From Viscum album (taxonomy: Eukaryota > Streptophyta > Magnoliopsida > Santalales > Viscaceae), in the NCBI GenBank assembly GCA_963277665.1, contig OY728130.1, positions 1,363,802,393 through 1,363,866,392 on the forward strand: DNA of 64,000 nucleotides, in the 5' to 3' direction. A model generated the notes under the pieces. It worked only from the letters and a program-made list of their open reading frames with translations, did not search any database and was not told where the DNA came from. This document shows, in pieces, positions 11,165-24,539 of this stretch. The first letter of the stretch is position 1. Each line of letters begins with the position of its first letter. Made by a program: the position numbers and the translations under genes.

Positions 11165-13965
11165 TTTTGGGACTTATCAAATGTTTTCCTAGATGAATTA
11201 TCTTATATTTATCCTATAAGAGTGTTTTAGTTTATGATTTATTTGGTTCCAGGTATGTAACCAAACTTGATAACCACATATTGCATGACACCAGCAGGGA
11301 TGAAAGAGATCATGATTCTATTGGTTCATCTGATAGAGAAAGGTTTTATTCTCCCTAGTATTTCTCTTTGGGAATCCCAAGTTATATTTTCCAAGAAAAA
11401 TAATTATTCAATTCAATTGTGCGTATACTATCATAACTTTAATCAAGTATTAGATAAGAATAAGTTTCATTAACCCCATTTGGATAATTCTTTCAAACTA
11501 GTTAAAGGGGGAAATTGGTTTTTGAAGATAGATATTTAAATGGTTTATCATTATATTTGGTTTTGGGAGTTTTATAAACCAATGAAGGATTTCATGAAAG
11601 GTTATTGCCATTAGAAATATCTTATGATTCCTTTATGTATCTTAACAAAATTTTCATCGCATTTTTGGATGGTATACTAATTTAATCAATTTTTGAGCAT
11701 GAGCATGATGACCATTTGAATTTTATTTTGCAAATATTTAGGATCATTATCTCTATGTAATTATTTTGGAATGAAATTTATGGATTAAATAAGTGATGTT
11801 CTTGGGGAATTTGATTTCATAGTGTGGAATATAATTTGATCGCATGAAGGTGAAGTATATCTTTTATGGAAGTATCAATGAAATATCATTGAGATAAAAA
11901 TCTTCTATGGTCTTTCTAGATACTATTGGTTGTTCTTAATGGATTTTCTCAAAGTTAGAGTCACCTTTGACTTATCTAACCAAGAAAGGTTTGAAATTCA
12001 TATGGGACAAAATTTTCTAGACTTATTTTCATTACTTGAAATGACTTCTTACATTAGTACCTATATTGATTTTTTCTGAGATCGATAAGTGATATTTTTT
12101 ATACTATGATTCTTATGGGGATGGTTTGTGTTGATTTATTAAGTATAAAAATAACGGGGAAACTTATGGTTACTTTTTTATTTGGGCACATGAGAAGAAT
12201 TACCCCACTCATGATTTAGAGATTCATCCAGTTATGAAGGAGCTTATATATTAGTTGTGTTCTCTTTTTGTGGAAAGAATCATAGACTTTTTTGACCTTA
12301 TTATTATGATTTATATCACTTATTTGAAATAAATTAATCTTATATAGAGATGATGTGTAGAATACCTTATGGAATTTTATTTTGACATATAATACTCCTT
12401 GAGTAAGGGTAATTTCATCTTGGATGATATTAGTAGGAATGTAAAATTTAAATCTACCTCGAAATCAACAGAGGAGTGGAATCTGATGAGACTCTTTATT
12501 GAATTACATATACAATGTTAGGTGGATGTTTCAGGTGTATTTTTGGCTAGTGTTTAGTTATTATCATCTATCCTTGAGCATATTCTGTAGGGTCTGTAGT
12601 AGGATGATGAGTTCAGGAGAATATAAGAAACCCTTTATAGTAGAGAGATCGTTTCTGATTAGTCCCTCCCTTTTGATGGTATTATCCACTATCAAGGACA
12701 ATTTGTCATCCCAAAATATTTGAGGAGTTTATTTTTTTATACTATTAATCCTTCTCGTGGGTCATTCATCTCTATGATATGATGATGTATTATGATATGA
12801 TAAGGTGTTTTGGATGGAAAAGTAAGAAGTATAAAATTTTAGATTATATTTCTGGTTGTTCCATCTCCGAATAGATAAAGTTATATCATATAAAACATTA
12901 TGGTTTTATCTAGTATCTTTTTATGCTAGTTTGGACATTTAGTGAAGTGGTTAGGGAATTCCACCTTGATGGGTTAGAATAGACTCTCTATGGGATGAGT
13001 GCAATCTGGGTGGTGGTTGATCAATTAATGAAATCATACCTTTTATTCATATTAGGGTCCCCACTAAGGTTGACGATCTAATAAATTTGTATGTGTATAA
13101 GGTCATGAGGTTAAATGGGATTCCCTCTACTATTGTTTCATAATGGTTTCCCATATTTACTTTCATATTATTTAGGATTCACCAAGAGGCGATGGGGAAT
13201 TAGGACATATTGCTTACCACATATCATCCATAGAAGGACTTTTGAATGGATATTTATATTTATATCCTGGAAGATATAACTAATGCCTATATTTTGGATT
13301 TTATGGGATTATGGGATAAACATATGGGATTGGTTGACTTTTCATTTAATAGAATATATCAGTTGTCGATGAGAATGGATTCCTTTGAATATTTTTATTG
13401 GTTTCCATGTTGGTAACATATTTTTTGCATATATGTGGATAATTCCCTTATTTCTGGATCAAGTGGCATTAAAGAGACACAAATTAGGATTGAATATATA
13501 TATATATATATAAATCTTTTTTACACCACAAAGTTGTCAGAAATCTTATACGGATCGTCGACACAATCCTTGGGAGTTTTTATTTTGTGACTTAGTGTTA
13601 TTAAATTTTTCTCCTATGTTGTTTCATCATTATCTTGGTAAATAGGGAAACCTATCTTCAATATATTTTGGATCCTTTTAGGTCATGAAGAATGTTGGGT
13701 TGGTTTTTTATCAATTGACACTATTAGATCAGTTAATAGGTATTCATGATATTTTCCAAATATCTAATCATTGGAAGTACCATAAAGATCCTAATAGTGT
13801 TCTATGTTGGGAATATTTTGAGTTCAAGAAATAAATTTTAATTGTAGAGAATAAAGAGGATTCCATTGATTCTTATATGAAAGTATTTCATGGGAATTCT
13901 ATCTTGTTGGTTATAGTGTTATGGTGATAGAGATCATATTCTCATGAGACTTGGGAGCGAGTATT
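11165..13965 (+). pseudogene. pol: pol relic: reverse transcriptase, RNase H, integrase with chromodomain-like tail
   Basis: This copied the element's RNA to DNA and inserted it. The reading starts with a VFLDEL-type pre-RT motif (about 11185). The clearest open piece, 11267-11473, matches the RT N-terminus of plant Ty3/gypsy (MTPAGMKEI, LIEKGFI, LCVYYHN for the usual LCVDYRN). The catalytic motif at 11662-11673 reads FLDG: the second Asp of the FLDD/YVDD box is lost. RNase H is suggested by an 'EKNYPTHDLEIH' stretch (about 12190). Integrase core is shown by AIWVVVD (13001-13021), the eroded HPQTDGQ region (about 13220) and ILDFMGLWDKH (about 13290). A 'QSRQKSYTDRR' stretch (about 13525) and HETWER at 13943-13960 match the chromodomain-like C-terminus. 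Many stops and frameshifts. Confidence 0.85.
13494..13512. repeat. (TA)n microsatellite
   Basis: TA run of about 9 units inside the integrase relic, an insertion into former coding sequence. Confidence 0.85.
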
Positions 13966-14052
13966 CTCATTGAGGGACTAGTGGCTTCACCACTTTCCAT
14001 AGAACCAAACATAAAAATGACTTCCCTATGATAAAAAGTCTAATTTTGGGGA

Positions 14053-16150
14053 TATTAAAACATCCAAGTAAAAGGTATAATATTTTTACTATTTAAGAGG
14101 TTATCTTTGGGTTTGAAGGTCATTATAGTTAGTTTGGGAATATTCTATTATGTCACTACTTGGTGTTGGATACATGACTAATTCATGTCATGAATCTAGT
14201 TCACATAGTGAATTTGGTTCTTGTAAAAGGCTATGTGACCAATTCATAGTCTGAAAATGGATTAAGACATGATAAAATTTTACATCATGAGATAGTCAAT
14301 TGGGTTTCTTAAATTAGAGGTGATGAATTTGTTTAGATTATATACAACATGAAGGATTCATGTTTGGAATTTAAAATTCACGATGTTAATTGTTAATAAG
14401 TTGTAGGTTTTCATTGTTTTTAATACCTTAAACTCATCTAATATGGTGTCCCATTTCCTATAATAAACTATAGGTACTATTCAAGGTGATTTGGGTGATC
14501 TATGCACCTTAAAGATTACATTGTTTGGTGTTCTATCTCCATGGAAGTTTGTCTCTTATCCTTGGCATAATTTTCCCTAATTATTCATTTCCATTTTTCC
14601 TGGAAGCCACATTTTGGCATTTTTAAATATAAAGCACGATTTTTTTAATACATGTTGATGACTCCTTCCTGTTCCATCCATATCTATTGGGATATCATAT
14701 TCTAGGGGCCGGTGATTTGTTGATTGTTGTGAGGAATGTTTATATTCATTGAGGTATGCTATGATCTATCATATATTCCATCTTTTTTATTTGTGAAATC
14801 TGATAATTAGTTATTAGAATCAATTATATTGCCTATTTTGTTTTCTTTTAAATCCTTATAGTATTGGTGGATCTCAGCATGGGTGTGTGGGCCCTAAGTT
14901 TGAAGTAGGTTTTTTTTCTCTAGACTTTGTTAAATGATCAATGATTCATCATATTTTTTTATATTAAAATCATTTTTCAGAAAGTTTTTAATTTTTAGAA
15001 GTATTTTCAATAAAAAATTGGTTTTACATTGGTTTTGGATAATGAAAATGGGTGTGGCATTGCGGAATCGGTTTTTAAGGAAGGTTAAAAAAAATTATTA
15101 GAAATTAACTTTTAAAATCCATTTTAAATGATTTGGGAAATTTAGATCATGGGAATCCTGGGTATATATGTGTAAGGTGTAGCATAGGTCCATCATCCTT
15201 ATTACTATTTGAAGTTCATTCATTTGGTGTTACCCTTATCCATATGATTTTTATTTTTGGGACATGATATTGACATCATTGGGGGGGGGGTCCTTTGATG
15301 GGGTGTTCCTTGACTCTATAAGACTGATGTTCCAGGGGAATATGTGCACAATAATAATTGAATGTGGAATGATCTGTATAATTTCCCACTATTTTTTGAT
15401 TATTTGGGTGATTTAATTATTCTTTTTAATTTTATTGCTATATAGTTTGATATAATTCTTTGAATTTGAAAAATATTTATGAAAATTATACATTGAAATT
15501 ATTATTTATGGTTTGTTCAGGAATTGAAGAAAAAAGGAAATATTTACAATGATTTTGAAATAAAATACTTTTCCATTTATATTTCAATGATATCATTAAA
15601 ATGTGTATATTTTTATTTTTTTAGATACTTGACATTGAACACCTAGGTTTGATCCTACTAAGCCTATTTACATCACACCTTGCACACCCCTTTGGTGGTG
15701 TATAGACCTTGTTATACATTTTGATGCAGGAAAAGGAAAGGTGTTGTAGTGTGGTGATGAGGTTTCTATCAGTAGGGTATTGGTATCTAATTTCCACATG
15801 GTGGTACATTGCCCACATAGTCTAATAATGTAGTGGTATTTTTTTAGTTTCCCTTTATTCTTTGACTTTTGATTCATTTTTTTTCTGACTACATTGAATT
15901 AAATCTATTTTACTATCTTCTTTTCGTTATGGAAAATATATTTTTTGGGTATTATTCCATTTTTCCTTTATTGTATGTAAGTATTATGTTATATATTCTT
16001 ATTTAGGATGAGAGAAATAATTCCATCTTTTTTTCATGCATGTGTTACTGTCTCTAGCCTACGGGGAATGATAATTCCCTTTGGGTATGTGGTGGATGAG
16101 GCAGTGTTCATATTTATAAGGGTATTCTAGGTCAGTAATTACTAATAAGG
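14053..16150 (+). repeat. 3' LTR of the gypsy relic
   Basis: Partner of 7197-9317 with the same order of matching blocks. It starts near TATTAAAACATCC, an eroded TGTAACATAC, and ends near 16150 before GACAT. A run of ten G residues lies at 15281-15290. The copies are heavily diverged, so the insertion is old. Confidence 0.7.
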
Positions 16151-16379
16151 ACATTAAGTTCTAAATAAATTAAAATTAAATATATTAATACATAACTCAC
16201 TATTTTTTCATGATGGATAATGATATATGAATGTAGAATTAGGGGATCAAATGTTAGTTGATTCTATGAAAAAAATAATTAGATAAAATATAAAAGAACA
16301 ACCCATTGTAGTAAGTACCCAATCCTAAAATAATTATTTTTATTAGAAATATGCATGTATTTTGAAAGAAAATGATTAA
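16151..16379. other. Unassigned sequence between two retroelement relics
   Basis: A+T-rich with no recognised coding similarity. It could continue the interior of element A or be the eroded N-terminal part of the copia pol that follows. Confidence 0.3.
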
Positions 16380-17785
16380 AAATGATAATTTATATGAGAT
16401 CATAAATAATTTTGATTACTCAAAAGATAAATGAACTTCTTTTGATAAGATATTCACATTGTTTTAATGACTAAATACCATTATGATATTTATTTATATT
16501 ACAATAAAAATGAAATAAAATATATTAAAAATGGATTTCATGTCTTTCTTCCTTAATAAGGAATATGAGAATAAGGGTTTCTTGATAAACATAGTGGTTT
16601 CCTTCTTGATGAAGATGAATGTTTTGTTTTATTAAGGAAGGCTCTATTTTTATTAGAGCAATCCCCAAGATCATGGTATTACAAGTTTTATACTGTTTTG
16701 TAGTTGTTAATATTTATTAAAGGAATAGTGGAATATAAACACTACATTAAATATGATAAAAAAGTATCAACTATTGTAATTTTCTACATAGATGATATAA
16801 TTTTACAAGAAATGAAGAATTAGTTTGTGAATTGTTTTATTTATACATGGATTAATTATGTAAACTTTATATTATTATATAATTTAGAAGCATTTGTTTC
16901 TTACAAATTTCTCAAGATTATGTTCAAATATTTATTTCTCATGTGAAATATGCTTTAGAAAATCAGAAGAAGTATGAAATAAAGGATTCACCACAGGTTT
17001 CTACTCTAATTTTAGTGTAAACCAATATTTCAAATGTTAAAATACATAAATAAGTTTACATAACAGAATTATAAAATTATATTATAATTTTACATTATCT
17101 AAAAAATTAATGATAGAATATTAATATTCTATTAAATTATGTTCCATGTATCATGGTTTATGAAAAGGGGATAATTTAATTGTTGGGAATATAATTTCCA
17201 TAAATTTTAAAGTAATAATGGACTACGGAATGAAATATGACATCATTATATATCTTGATCAGTTTGGATACAAATATGTGAATTATGCCAGAAATTTATA
17301 TGATAAAATATTAACATTCAGTGTAGTATTTTTTTGAGTGAATATTTTTTATTTTTCTACATAATAAAATAAATCTTAGAGACCTTGAGAACTGATAAAC
17401 TGGGATATGTGGAATCTTATCAACCTAAAACCCAATTGAAGTTGTTTAAGACTAAATTAAAATAATTCAAGTTGGAAAATAATTTTCCAATAGGGAGATG
17501 TGATAGTCAATGTGAAAAAAATCTATTAGGAAATCTCTTAATGTATTCTCTATTAAGGCAAATTGATATAAAATATCACTTTATCAATGAGATAAAGAAG
17601 AAAATTGTTTTAAAGATGGAATTTATTTCGAAAATGTAGATAAAAATAGACGTTTTAACTAAATAAACACATAAGGTTATATTTCAAGGATTTTGGTTGA
17701 GGATTAGAGTTCAATATCATTCCTTTCACGTGCATAATATTCTGAATTTTTCTCATATATCACTTTATCATTGAATATTATTGTC
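16380..17785 (+). pseudogene. pol: Ty1/copia pol relic: reverse transcriptase and RNase H
   Basis: Conceptual translation with frame changes shows the plant Ty1/copia order. There is a degraded 'YQMDVKSAFLNG'-type region (about 16465), an eroded 'LEQSPRSWYYKF' stretch (about 16655), and an intact RT catalytic box YIDD at 16785-16796 followed by IIL. An eroded 'DYVQIF' region (about 16918), an RNase H 'NYARNLYDK' block (about 17280) and an 'HFINEI'/'DVLTK' tail (about 17580-17665) follow. Gag, protease and most of integrase are missing upstream, so the copy is 5'-truncated or was disrupted by other insertions. Stops and frameshifts make it non-functional. Confidence 0.75.
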
Positions 17786-17797
17786 AAAGGGGGAGAA
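17786..17797 (+). promoter_or_regulatory. Polypurine tract of the copia relic
   Basis: AAAGGGGGAGAA, the typical Ty1/copia plus-strand primer, directly before a TG that would open the 3' LTR (TGATAACTAATA). Confidence 0.8.
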
Positions 17798-19069
17798 TGA
17801 TAACTAATATATATATATATATATATTCTTTTTTACAGATGAAGAGTAAAATATATTAGATAGAATCCAAATATATGTTTTTAACCTAATGGGGATTTTA
17901 TTTTCTTCTTAGGGAGAGCATGTATATATGGATATTATTTTAAAAGTCGTATATTATGAGGTCATCCTGTGGGTATATAAGTAATGTGATTTGATAACTA
18001 TTAATTTTTTTGGTTAGTATGCTTTATGAAATTTACATATAGGTTACAAATATATATTTTATCAATTGAATAAGTATTGAATCTTAATTAATATTAAAAG
18101 GATCAAGTACTGTGAATAAAAGGATATAATTCATTCATTTTGTATATTGTGACATTATTATTCAATATTCTTATTTCCAAATCTGAGTTTTCTCATGTAG
18201 TCTTAGAATTATTAAATAATTCTTTATTATTAAGTGTGATGTGTTTGAGAGTGATTTATATTCCTTGGATGACTAAAAAATACAATGGCGGTCATTATAG
18301 AAACCAAGAGTTGATTTTGGGGATATGTTTAGATATGAAGTAATAATAGAAATGGGGGATATTTTAGATACTTCAAGAGATTATATGATTATTTTTCTGA
18401 CTTTATATTTCAATTCATGAGTTATATTAAACACTAAGAGAACTTGGTGGAAGTACTCCTCTTATTAAAAATATGTGGTTATTAAAATAAATTTACATAT
18501 CTTCGTATCAATGTGGTATCAATTTTATTTGGTAAGAGAGTACCGTGTAGCATATTTTCAAGGATAAATCCTACTTATTTGTAATCCACATGATGAAAAT
18601 TGGTGACTCTATGATCTCAGGTGAATATGGATCTTGTAAGGCATAACTATTTGTTTTTGAGTATAGAAAATTGAATTTTTTATTTGTGTTATGTGTATTC
18701 ATTAGACTTTTTAATAATGACATAATATTCTGTTTAACTTGTGACAAGGGAAAAAATAATAGAATTCAATTTATTTACTCACCCATTCCTAATATTTAAT
18801 TACCACTAATCTTGTGGATTCCTTTTATATAACAAAAAATATAATATTCTTGGATAACAAAATGCAATAAAGGCGATAGAACTGTATCACACATTTTATA
18901 TCGAATGAAAAAATATTTTAGACATAGAAAGTTAATTATATATTTAGATTTATTTACATTTGATATTGAAAATAAAATAAATTCTTCAACACCCTCAATA
19001 TAGTTATAATTAGTATTAACACCAAAGATATTATTTTCAATGACTACTCTCATCATTATCATATTATAA
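17798..19069 (+). repeat. Probable 3' LTR of the copia relic plus unassigned flank
   Basis: It starts TGATAACTAATA directly after the polypurine tract and holds a (TA)n run at 17807-17827. Its end was not found and no 5' partner exists in the window. Frames at 18140-18343 (+) and 18796-19062 (-) look like chance openings in A+T-rich DNA. Confidence 0.5.
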
Positions 19070-19594
19070 AAAAAAATTGTCTATTTTCATTAAAATTAGT
19101 TTTATTACTACTATTATCAATTATATTTGTATTTTTTTTATAATTTTTTAAATATATTTTTTTTATATTAATTTGTATTCAAAATTTTTTAACATCTAAT
19201 AAGATTAATTATAATTTCAAAAATTGATAAATTATTTATTATTTGAAGCATAATTAATTTTAAAAAAATATATTAAATATTATTAAAATTTTATTATTTT
19301 TATAATTTTATAAATTTATATTTTATTATTAAATAAATTATTTTTTATTTTTTATTTTTACTTTTTAGAAAATTTTATTCAATTATTATTTCATAATAAT
19401 TTATTGTTATAAAATATATAAATAGGTTTTTAAATGATTTTAACTTTTATTTTAATGTTAATTTTAAATAAATACTACAAAATTTATTCAAATTAATTAA
19501 TAAATTAAAATAAATGAATCATTGACTATTTATTAATAATAATAATATCTTTTATTTTAAAAAAATTATATTTTTATTATATTTTTATTATTTT
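19070..19594. other. Extremely A+T-rich block, left half
   Basis: Almost only A and T, with long T and A runs and no coding potential. It resembles 29095-29990, and the two halves join once the 19595-29089 element is removed. The last five bases, ATTTT (19590-19594), are the element's left target-site duplication. Confidence 0.6.
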
Positions 19595-21207
19595 TGTAAA
19601 GACCTCGACCCTAGTATTACAGAGCCTATGCCTTACTTTATTACATTGGTACTAAGAAAAAGTCTTCGCATCCCAAAAGACCAAATAATTTAGTAGAATT
19701 GGAATAAAATATATAAACATAATTTCTAAATTACAACTTGGAAGGAAAACCCACATAAAAAATCCATTGGAAAAATCCATAAACTCCGAGATTACCCTTA
19801 TAAGTCATTCATGATATATATCTTCACATTCAAGTAAAAAATAATAAATAAGAAAGGGGTGAGCTCAAATGCATAGTAAGGTTAAAAAATTCAACGAAAG
19901 CTATAAAAAATATACATAAACAATAATTTATGGTGTATAAGAAAAACACATTATATTAAAACATATTCATTAGTATAATATAATGGGAATAAAAGATAAA
20001 TAAATATTTCCATAAAAATAATCAAATTATAATGAAACATAACCATGTATGTTCTACTTGTCAAATAATAATATGGGACATAAATTTAAAATATCATGAT
20101 AATAAAATTCATAATGATGGACATCATAAACATACCATCAATGCCTCGTCCAAGAATTATACAAAAAAGGGTAAGGCCTTGGCCAAAACTTGGTCTAGTT
20201 TGTCTCATGAGACATAATGATTCATTGAGGGGCTATAGCGGGCTCCACCCATCGCTTACTAAGTCCAATTATTTCCTCATATGTCAACAAATAAATTTAA
20301 AAAGATAACATAAAATAAAATTTTCTCATACCACTTGGAAATATATGAATCACAATAATCATTGATAAATTCTTGAGAGAAATATACATTTACTTTGAAA
20401 AAAAGATTTCTTTTGAAAAATATTTTGTATTTTTTCTAAAATCATATTGTAAAATTTAATATCTCAAAAAATAAAATGTAAGGATAGTGAAATTATTTCT
20501 ATCTATAAATTATGTTCAAATGAAGTGAAAACATATAAAAATAGATTTTAAGAAACTTTAGAAATGGGCAACATCAGTGCTGTTTAAGGGAAAATATAAA
20601 AGAATCCTTAAAACAGAAAAAGTCAATTTTTTTTATAAAACTAGGAATGAAAAAATATAGTTCTTCAAGAAAAAAAATATTTTATAAAAATAATATTGTC
20701 TTAAAAAATATTATGGAAGACATATGAAAATGGGTAAGAAATTGGGAAGTTCCCTTTAATCGGGTTTGCTCAGTAGGGGAATTGAAAAGCAGATCTTGTT
20801 TAACATGTATTTCCTTACCAAATAAATATAAACTAATATGGAAACCTAAGTTTTAAACATATAAAAATAATTTAGAATAATTATATAAAAATAAATAACA
20901 ATTACATTGGGGTATAGAGATAAGTTATAACCTGAATGGAAAATAAAGGTTTGGAGAGAATCCCTAAACACTATGTTAATTGTCAAACTGTATTCCACAT
21001 AAAATTAATAATCATCAAATGAAAATTTAGTATCATTATGATAAAAAGTTCATGATATTTTACTTTAAATGAATGTATAATACACCACACACAAGGAATA
21101 GTGTTGAATAAGGCATATCTCATAGAAATAATGGTGAGATGGGAAAACCCTTACCTTATGTCTGAATGTGTTCAACACTTGATCTTAATATCTTTAATAA
21201 TAAGATT

Positions 21208-21232
21208 AAATTAATTAATTAATTAATTAATA
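21208..21232. repeat. (TTAA)n microsatellite
   Basis: Five to six TTAA units inside the 19595-23259 LTR. They are absent at the matching place in the other LTR, so they arose after insertion. Confidence 0.8.
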
Positions 21233-22089
21233 ACCACTTATACACGTATTTTATTTATTATAATTTTATTATATTCATTTATGTCCTTTTTTATGAGTTA
21301 TAAAATATAATTTTATCTATCGGGAGCGTTTATTTTCATGGTTTTCATGATTGCTTCATATTTATACGTGTATGAAAGATCATATGAAATGAGAATAGTT
21401 GTAAATAATTGAAATTATATGTTATCAATGAAAATAAATATTATTAAATGGTCATATATTTCATTTATATATATGGTATGGGTATGAATCATTGGATACA
21501 ACAATAGTAATAACCATTTGGATTATTTTTTCATTTTGCTGATCATCACATGCTTGTTTTGTGTTATGAATTAATATTATCTATATATACTAGTTAAAAC
21601 ACTTTAAATTAGTTTTATTATAGATATTAAAGTCTATTTTGAACATAAAAATGGTTTTATTACCATCCATTAAGGTTTAATTGAAAAAAACACGTTATCC
21701 ACGGAGGCGGTGAATCGATACCTCAGAGACGACGTTATAATTTTTAGAATAAAGAGGGGAGGAGAAAATAATTGATGGAGGATATCCCATTATAAAAATA
21801 TAATTATAGAATATATAATATACTATATTATTAATGAATTTTTTGACTAAGGAGGTAAGGAAAGGATAAGAAAATAAAATAAATTTAAAATTAAATAAAG
21901 GAAAACGAAATAGGATTTTACCACTTGAATCTCTTCTCCTTGAGAACTTTCTTAAGAGGCTCGGGTTTGATATTCTGGTGAGACAAAGGGATATTGAACT
22001 TGGGGAATAAACTTGGGTATAGTATTGGTTAGGAATTGGACAATATTCAATGCTTAAGATGTGTGAGAAGAATAGGTGGTGATGGGTGA

Positions 22090-22097
22090 TATTTATA
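22090..22097 (-). promoter_or_regulatory. TATA box in the downstream LTR (minus strand)
   Basis: TATAAATA on the minus strand, preserved at the homologous site 27913-27920 in the other LTR. Confidence 0.55.
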
Positions 22098-23259
22098 GTG
22101 GAGGAGAGGGGAGTTTTTTGAATATTTTATTCATATTTTATTATTTTTTATAAATACTATAAAGAGATTGATAATTATCACCAAATATATTAAAATAATT
22201 AATTTTAGTTTGAGATTATGGTGATTACATTAGAAATGACTCAAGGAATAGTGTATTTAACTTATAATGTATTTATACCATACATTTTTGTATTTTACTA
22301 TTTACAAAAAAATCACATATTTTAGAAAAATACCAAAGATTCACCCTAACCATTTTTATATGGGTATAATTGATAAATGGAATCCATTTTCTGAAAATAA
22401 TTTTATTAATATGATAAATTTAATTTTTAATTAAAATAATCGTTTACTTGAAAAATACAAATTACAAATTAAAACAGATTTTATAACACTTTGAAAAATT
22501 AATTAAGCTATCTTAAATTTATATTATTATCATAATAGAAAAAAATAATATTTTTTGAATACATTTTATCAAAATAAATTTTCTTTTAAATCATTATATT
22601 TATTATAAAATTGAAAATAAACATTTATGTTTTATAAAAATATCAACACTTAATTTATAATTTCTAAAACATTTATTTAATTCTAATATGATATAATTAT
22701 ATCATGTTACCATTTATAAGAAGCCTAAATTTTATTTATAATTTCATATTTGAGGTTACTATTCAAATAAAAAAATACTATTAATAAAATAAAAATTAAA
22801 GTTTTATAAAAATCTGGATTTTAACTTATTCACCAAAAAAATAAATATTTTTAGAAAAATACCAAAATATCGCCCTAAGATAATTTTGAAATTCCTATTC
22901 TAAAGATTAAGTTTATTTTGTTCAAAATAATTTTTTAAAGTGTCAACATTTATTTTTAAAACAAATTTACCATTAAAATGTGGTAAAATAACCTTTAAAA
23001 AATATTGAATTTTAATGCATAAAATTGGCTTCATTTTTATCTTATCCTTGTTCAATAATTTGGAGTAATGTATTTTTTTATTACATATATAATATATAAA
23101 TTTCATTAATAATATTCAATCCCACCAATTTAATGGCTTGTTTATAATATTATTTTTAGCTATATATTATTAATCATTTAAGATTGGTGTTGTGATAAAC
23201 CTGGGTTATAGAAGAAATTAAATTCAAAATAATAAATATCATAAAATATTGGCATATTA

Positions 23260-24480
23260 AATTCTACCAACCTTTAAAAACAATTTCCTCCAAATTTGAA
23301 ATTGCATTCTTAAAATCCAAGGATAATACTTAAAAATTAATTTTTTTGAAACCCATGTCGTGTGTTGGGTTAATAATAGTGGAAGGGAAGCATAGAGGTT
23401 ACCATAAAAATAGGTATTATAATAGGATAAAATAAGTGTATAGTGAAAATATGGAAATTTTAGAATAATCTAACCATTATGTTCTGATGGAGAGTGATTT
23501 AAAAAATTGTCATTAAAGATTTAACCAACACAAAGCCGTAAATTGTTGATTATTTAATAGACCATTGAAATATGAGAAAGAAAAGTAAACAAAAAATGTT
23601 TTTGTTCTAAAATATGTTTCATATAGTTGAGGGATTATTTTAATTTATATTTAGGCATGTGATAAAATAAACATATTGGATTACATTGGATGTCATATGT
23701 ATAATATCATCCTTTGGTTGTGCTTTAATCTATTTTCACTTTCTCCCTTACACCAAGAATTGAGTGTTCATAATGAATTCTTCACACCTTATGTACATTT
23801 AATGAAACATATAGTCCTCAAGTCATTATTTAAAAATTTACAAAGTTTAATATGATCCATTCCATAAGTATTTAATCTTAATATTCATCTAAAACTAGTC
23901 TTTCCACATTCAAGGACCATAAATTTTGAAGGTCACTAATTCGACTTAACATTAGATTATAAAAATAATATATCTATTAATACCACATTAAAAATATACT
24001 AATACTTTAATCTCTTTTTAAACATTATGAAACTTGCATATTTCCAAGAGTAAAATATCAGGTTGTCCTTAAATACCAACATCTAATAATTCTATCATAA
24101 CATAAACCATCAAATCACTAACCACCTCCATGGTCACTAATACTATCCCATACTATCTATTTAATATTATCTAAACATAAATCACATATTTATGGTTATC
24201 TTCTTAAATTAATGTGTTGTAAAAAATATCATCTTACAACAGAATCACTTATCTAGATTACTGGTGTTATTCGTCAGATGCTTCAAATTATTTAAAGAAG
24301 TACTATAGTAAAATCCTTATATATCCCATTATTGTTATATCCAATTCATTATTGATAAAATACTCAAATAAAATAATTCTTTAATCAAAATACAACCATA
24401 TTAATTAGTAATATTATTTTAAAGTAGTAGCACAATCTTTACCATGATCCATTATCCTCTTTTAATGCATATTCCTTTGA
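23260..24480 (-). other. Interior of the minus-strand element with no recognised coding sequence
   Basis: Pol would be expected here in an autonomous element, but I see no protease, RT or integrase motif and too little length. The minus-strand polypurine tract is probably the eroded 'AAAGGTTGGTAGAAT' next to the LTR at 23260. Confidence 0.5.
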
Positions 24481-24539
24481 AAATTGAGACATTGATTTTC
24501 ATAGTCTCCCATCTCCTTTTAGTTGAAGCACTGAACATT

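Larger units (their letters stand above)
7197..16150 (+). mobile_element. Full-length decayed autonomous Ty3/gypsy retrotransposon (chromovirus-like)
   Basis: Two LTRs of about 2.1 kb (7197-9317 and about 14053-16150) flank a 4.7-kb interior with recognisable gag, reverse transcriptase, RNase H, integrase and a C-terminal chromodomain-like motif in the standard Ty3/gypsy order. A degraded initiator-Met primer-binding site follows LTR1, and a polypurine-like 'TTTTGGGGA' precedes LTR2. The left flank AACAT resembles GACAT at the right end, a possible target-site duplication with one change. Stops and frameshifts occur throughout and no long ORF survives, so the element is dead. It interrupts the interior of element A. 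Confidence 0.85.
19595..23259 (-). repeat. 3' LTR (in element sense) of the minus-strand gypsy element
   Basis: It begins on the plus strand with TGTAAAGACCTCGACCC, matching TATAATGACCACGACCCC at 25419, and ends near GGCATATTA, matching GGTGTTACA at 29081-29089. Matching interior blocks include 'GTAAGAAATTGGGAAGTTCC' (20734 and 26562) and 'AACTTGGTCTAGTTTGTCTC' (about 20188 and 26009). Small frames at 20032-20308 and 22900-23106 are not genes. Confidence 0.8.

Noticed and set aside
15281..15290. Run of ten G residues as a G-quadruplex or polypurine tract
   Set aside because: A single homopolymer inside an LTR, with no LTR start after it and no matching run in the partner LTR.
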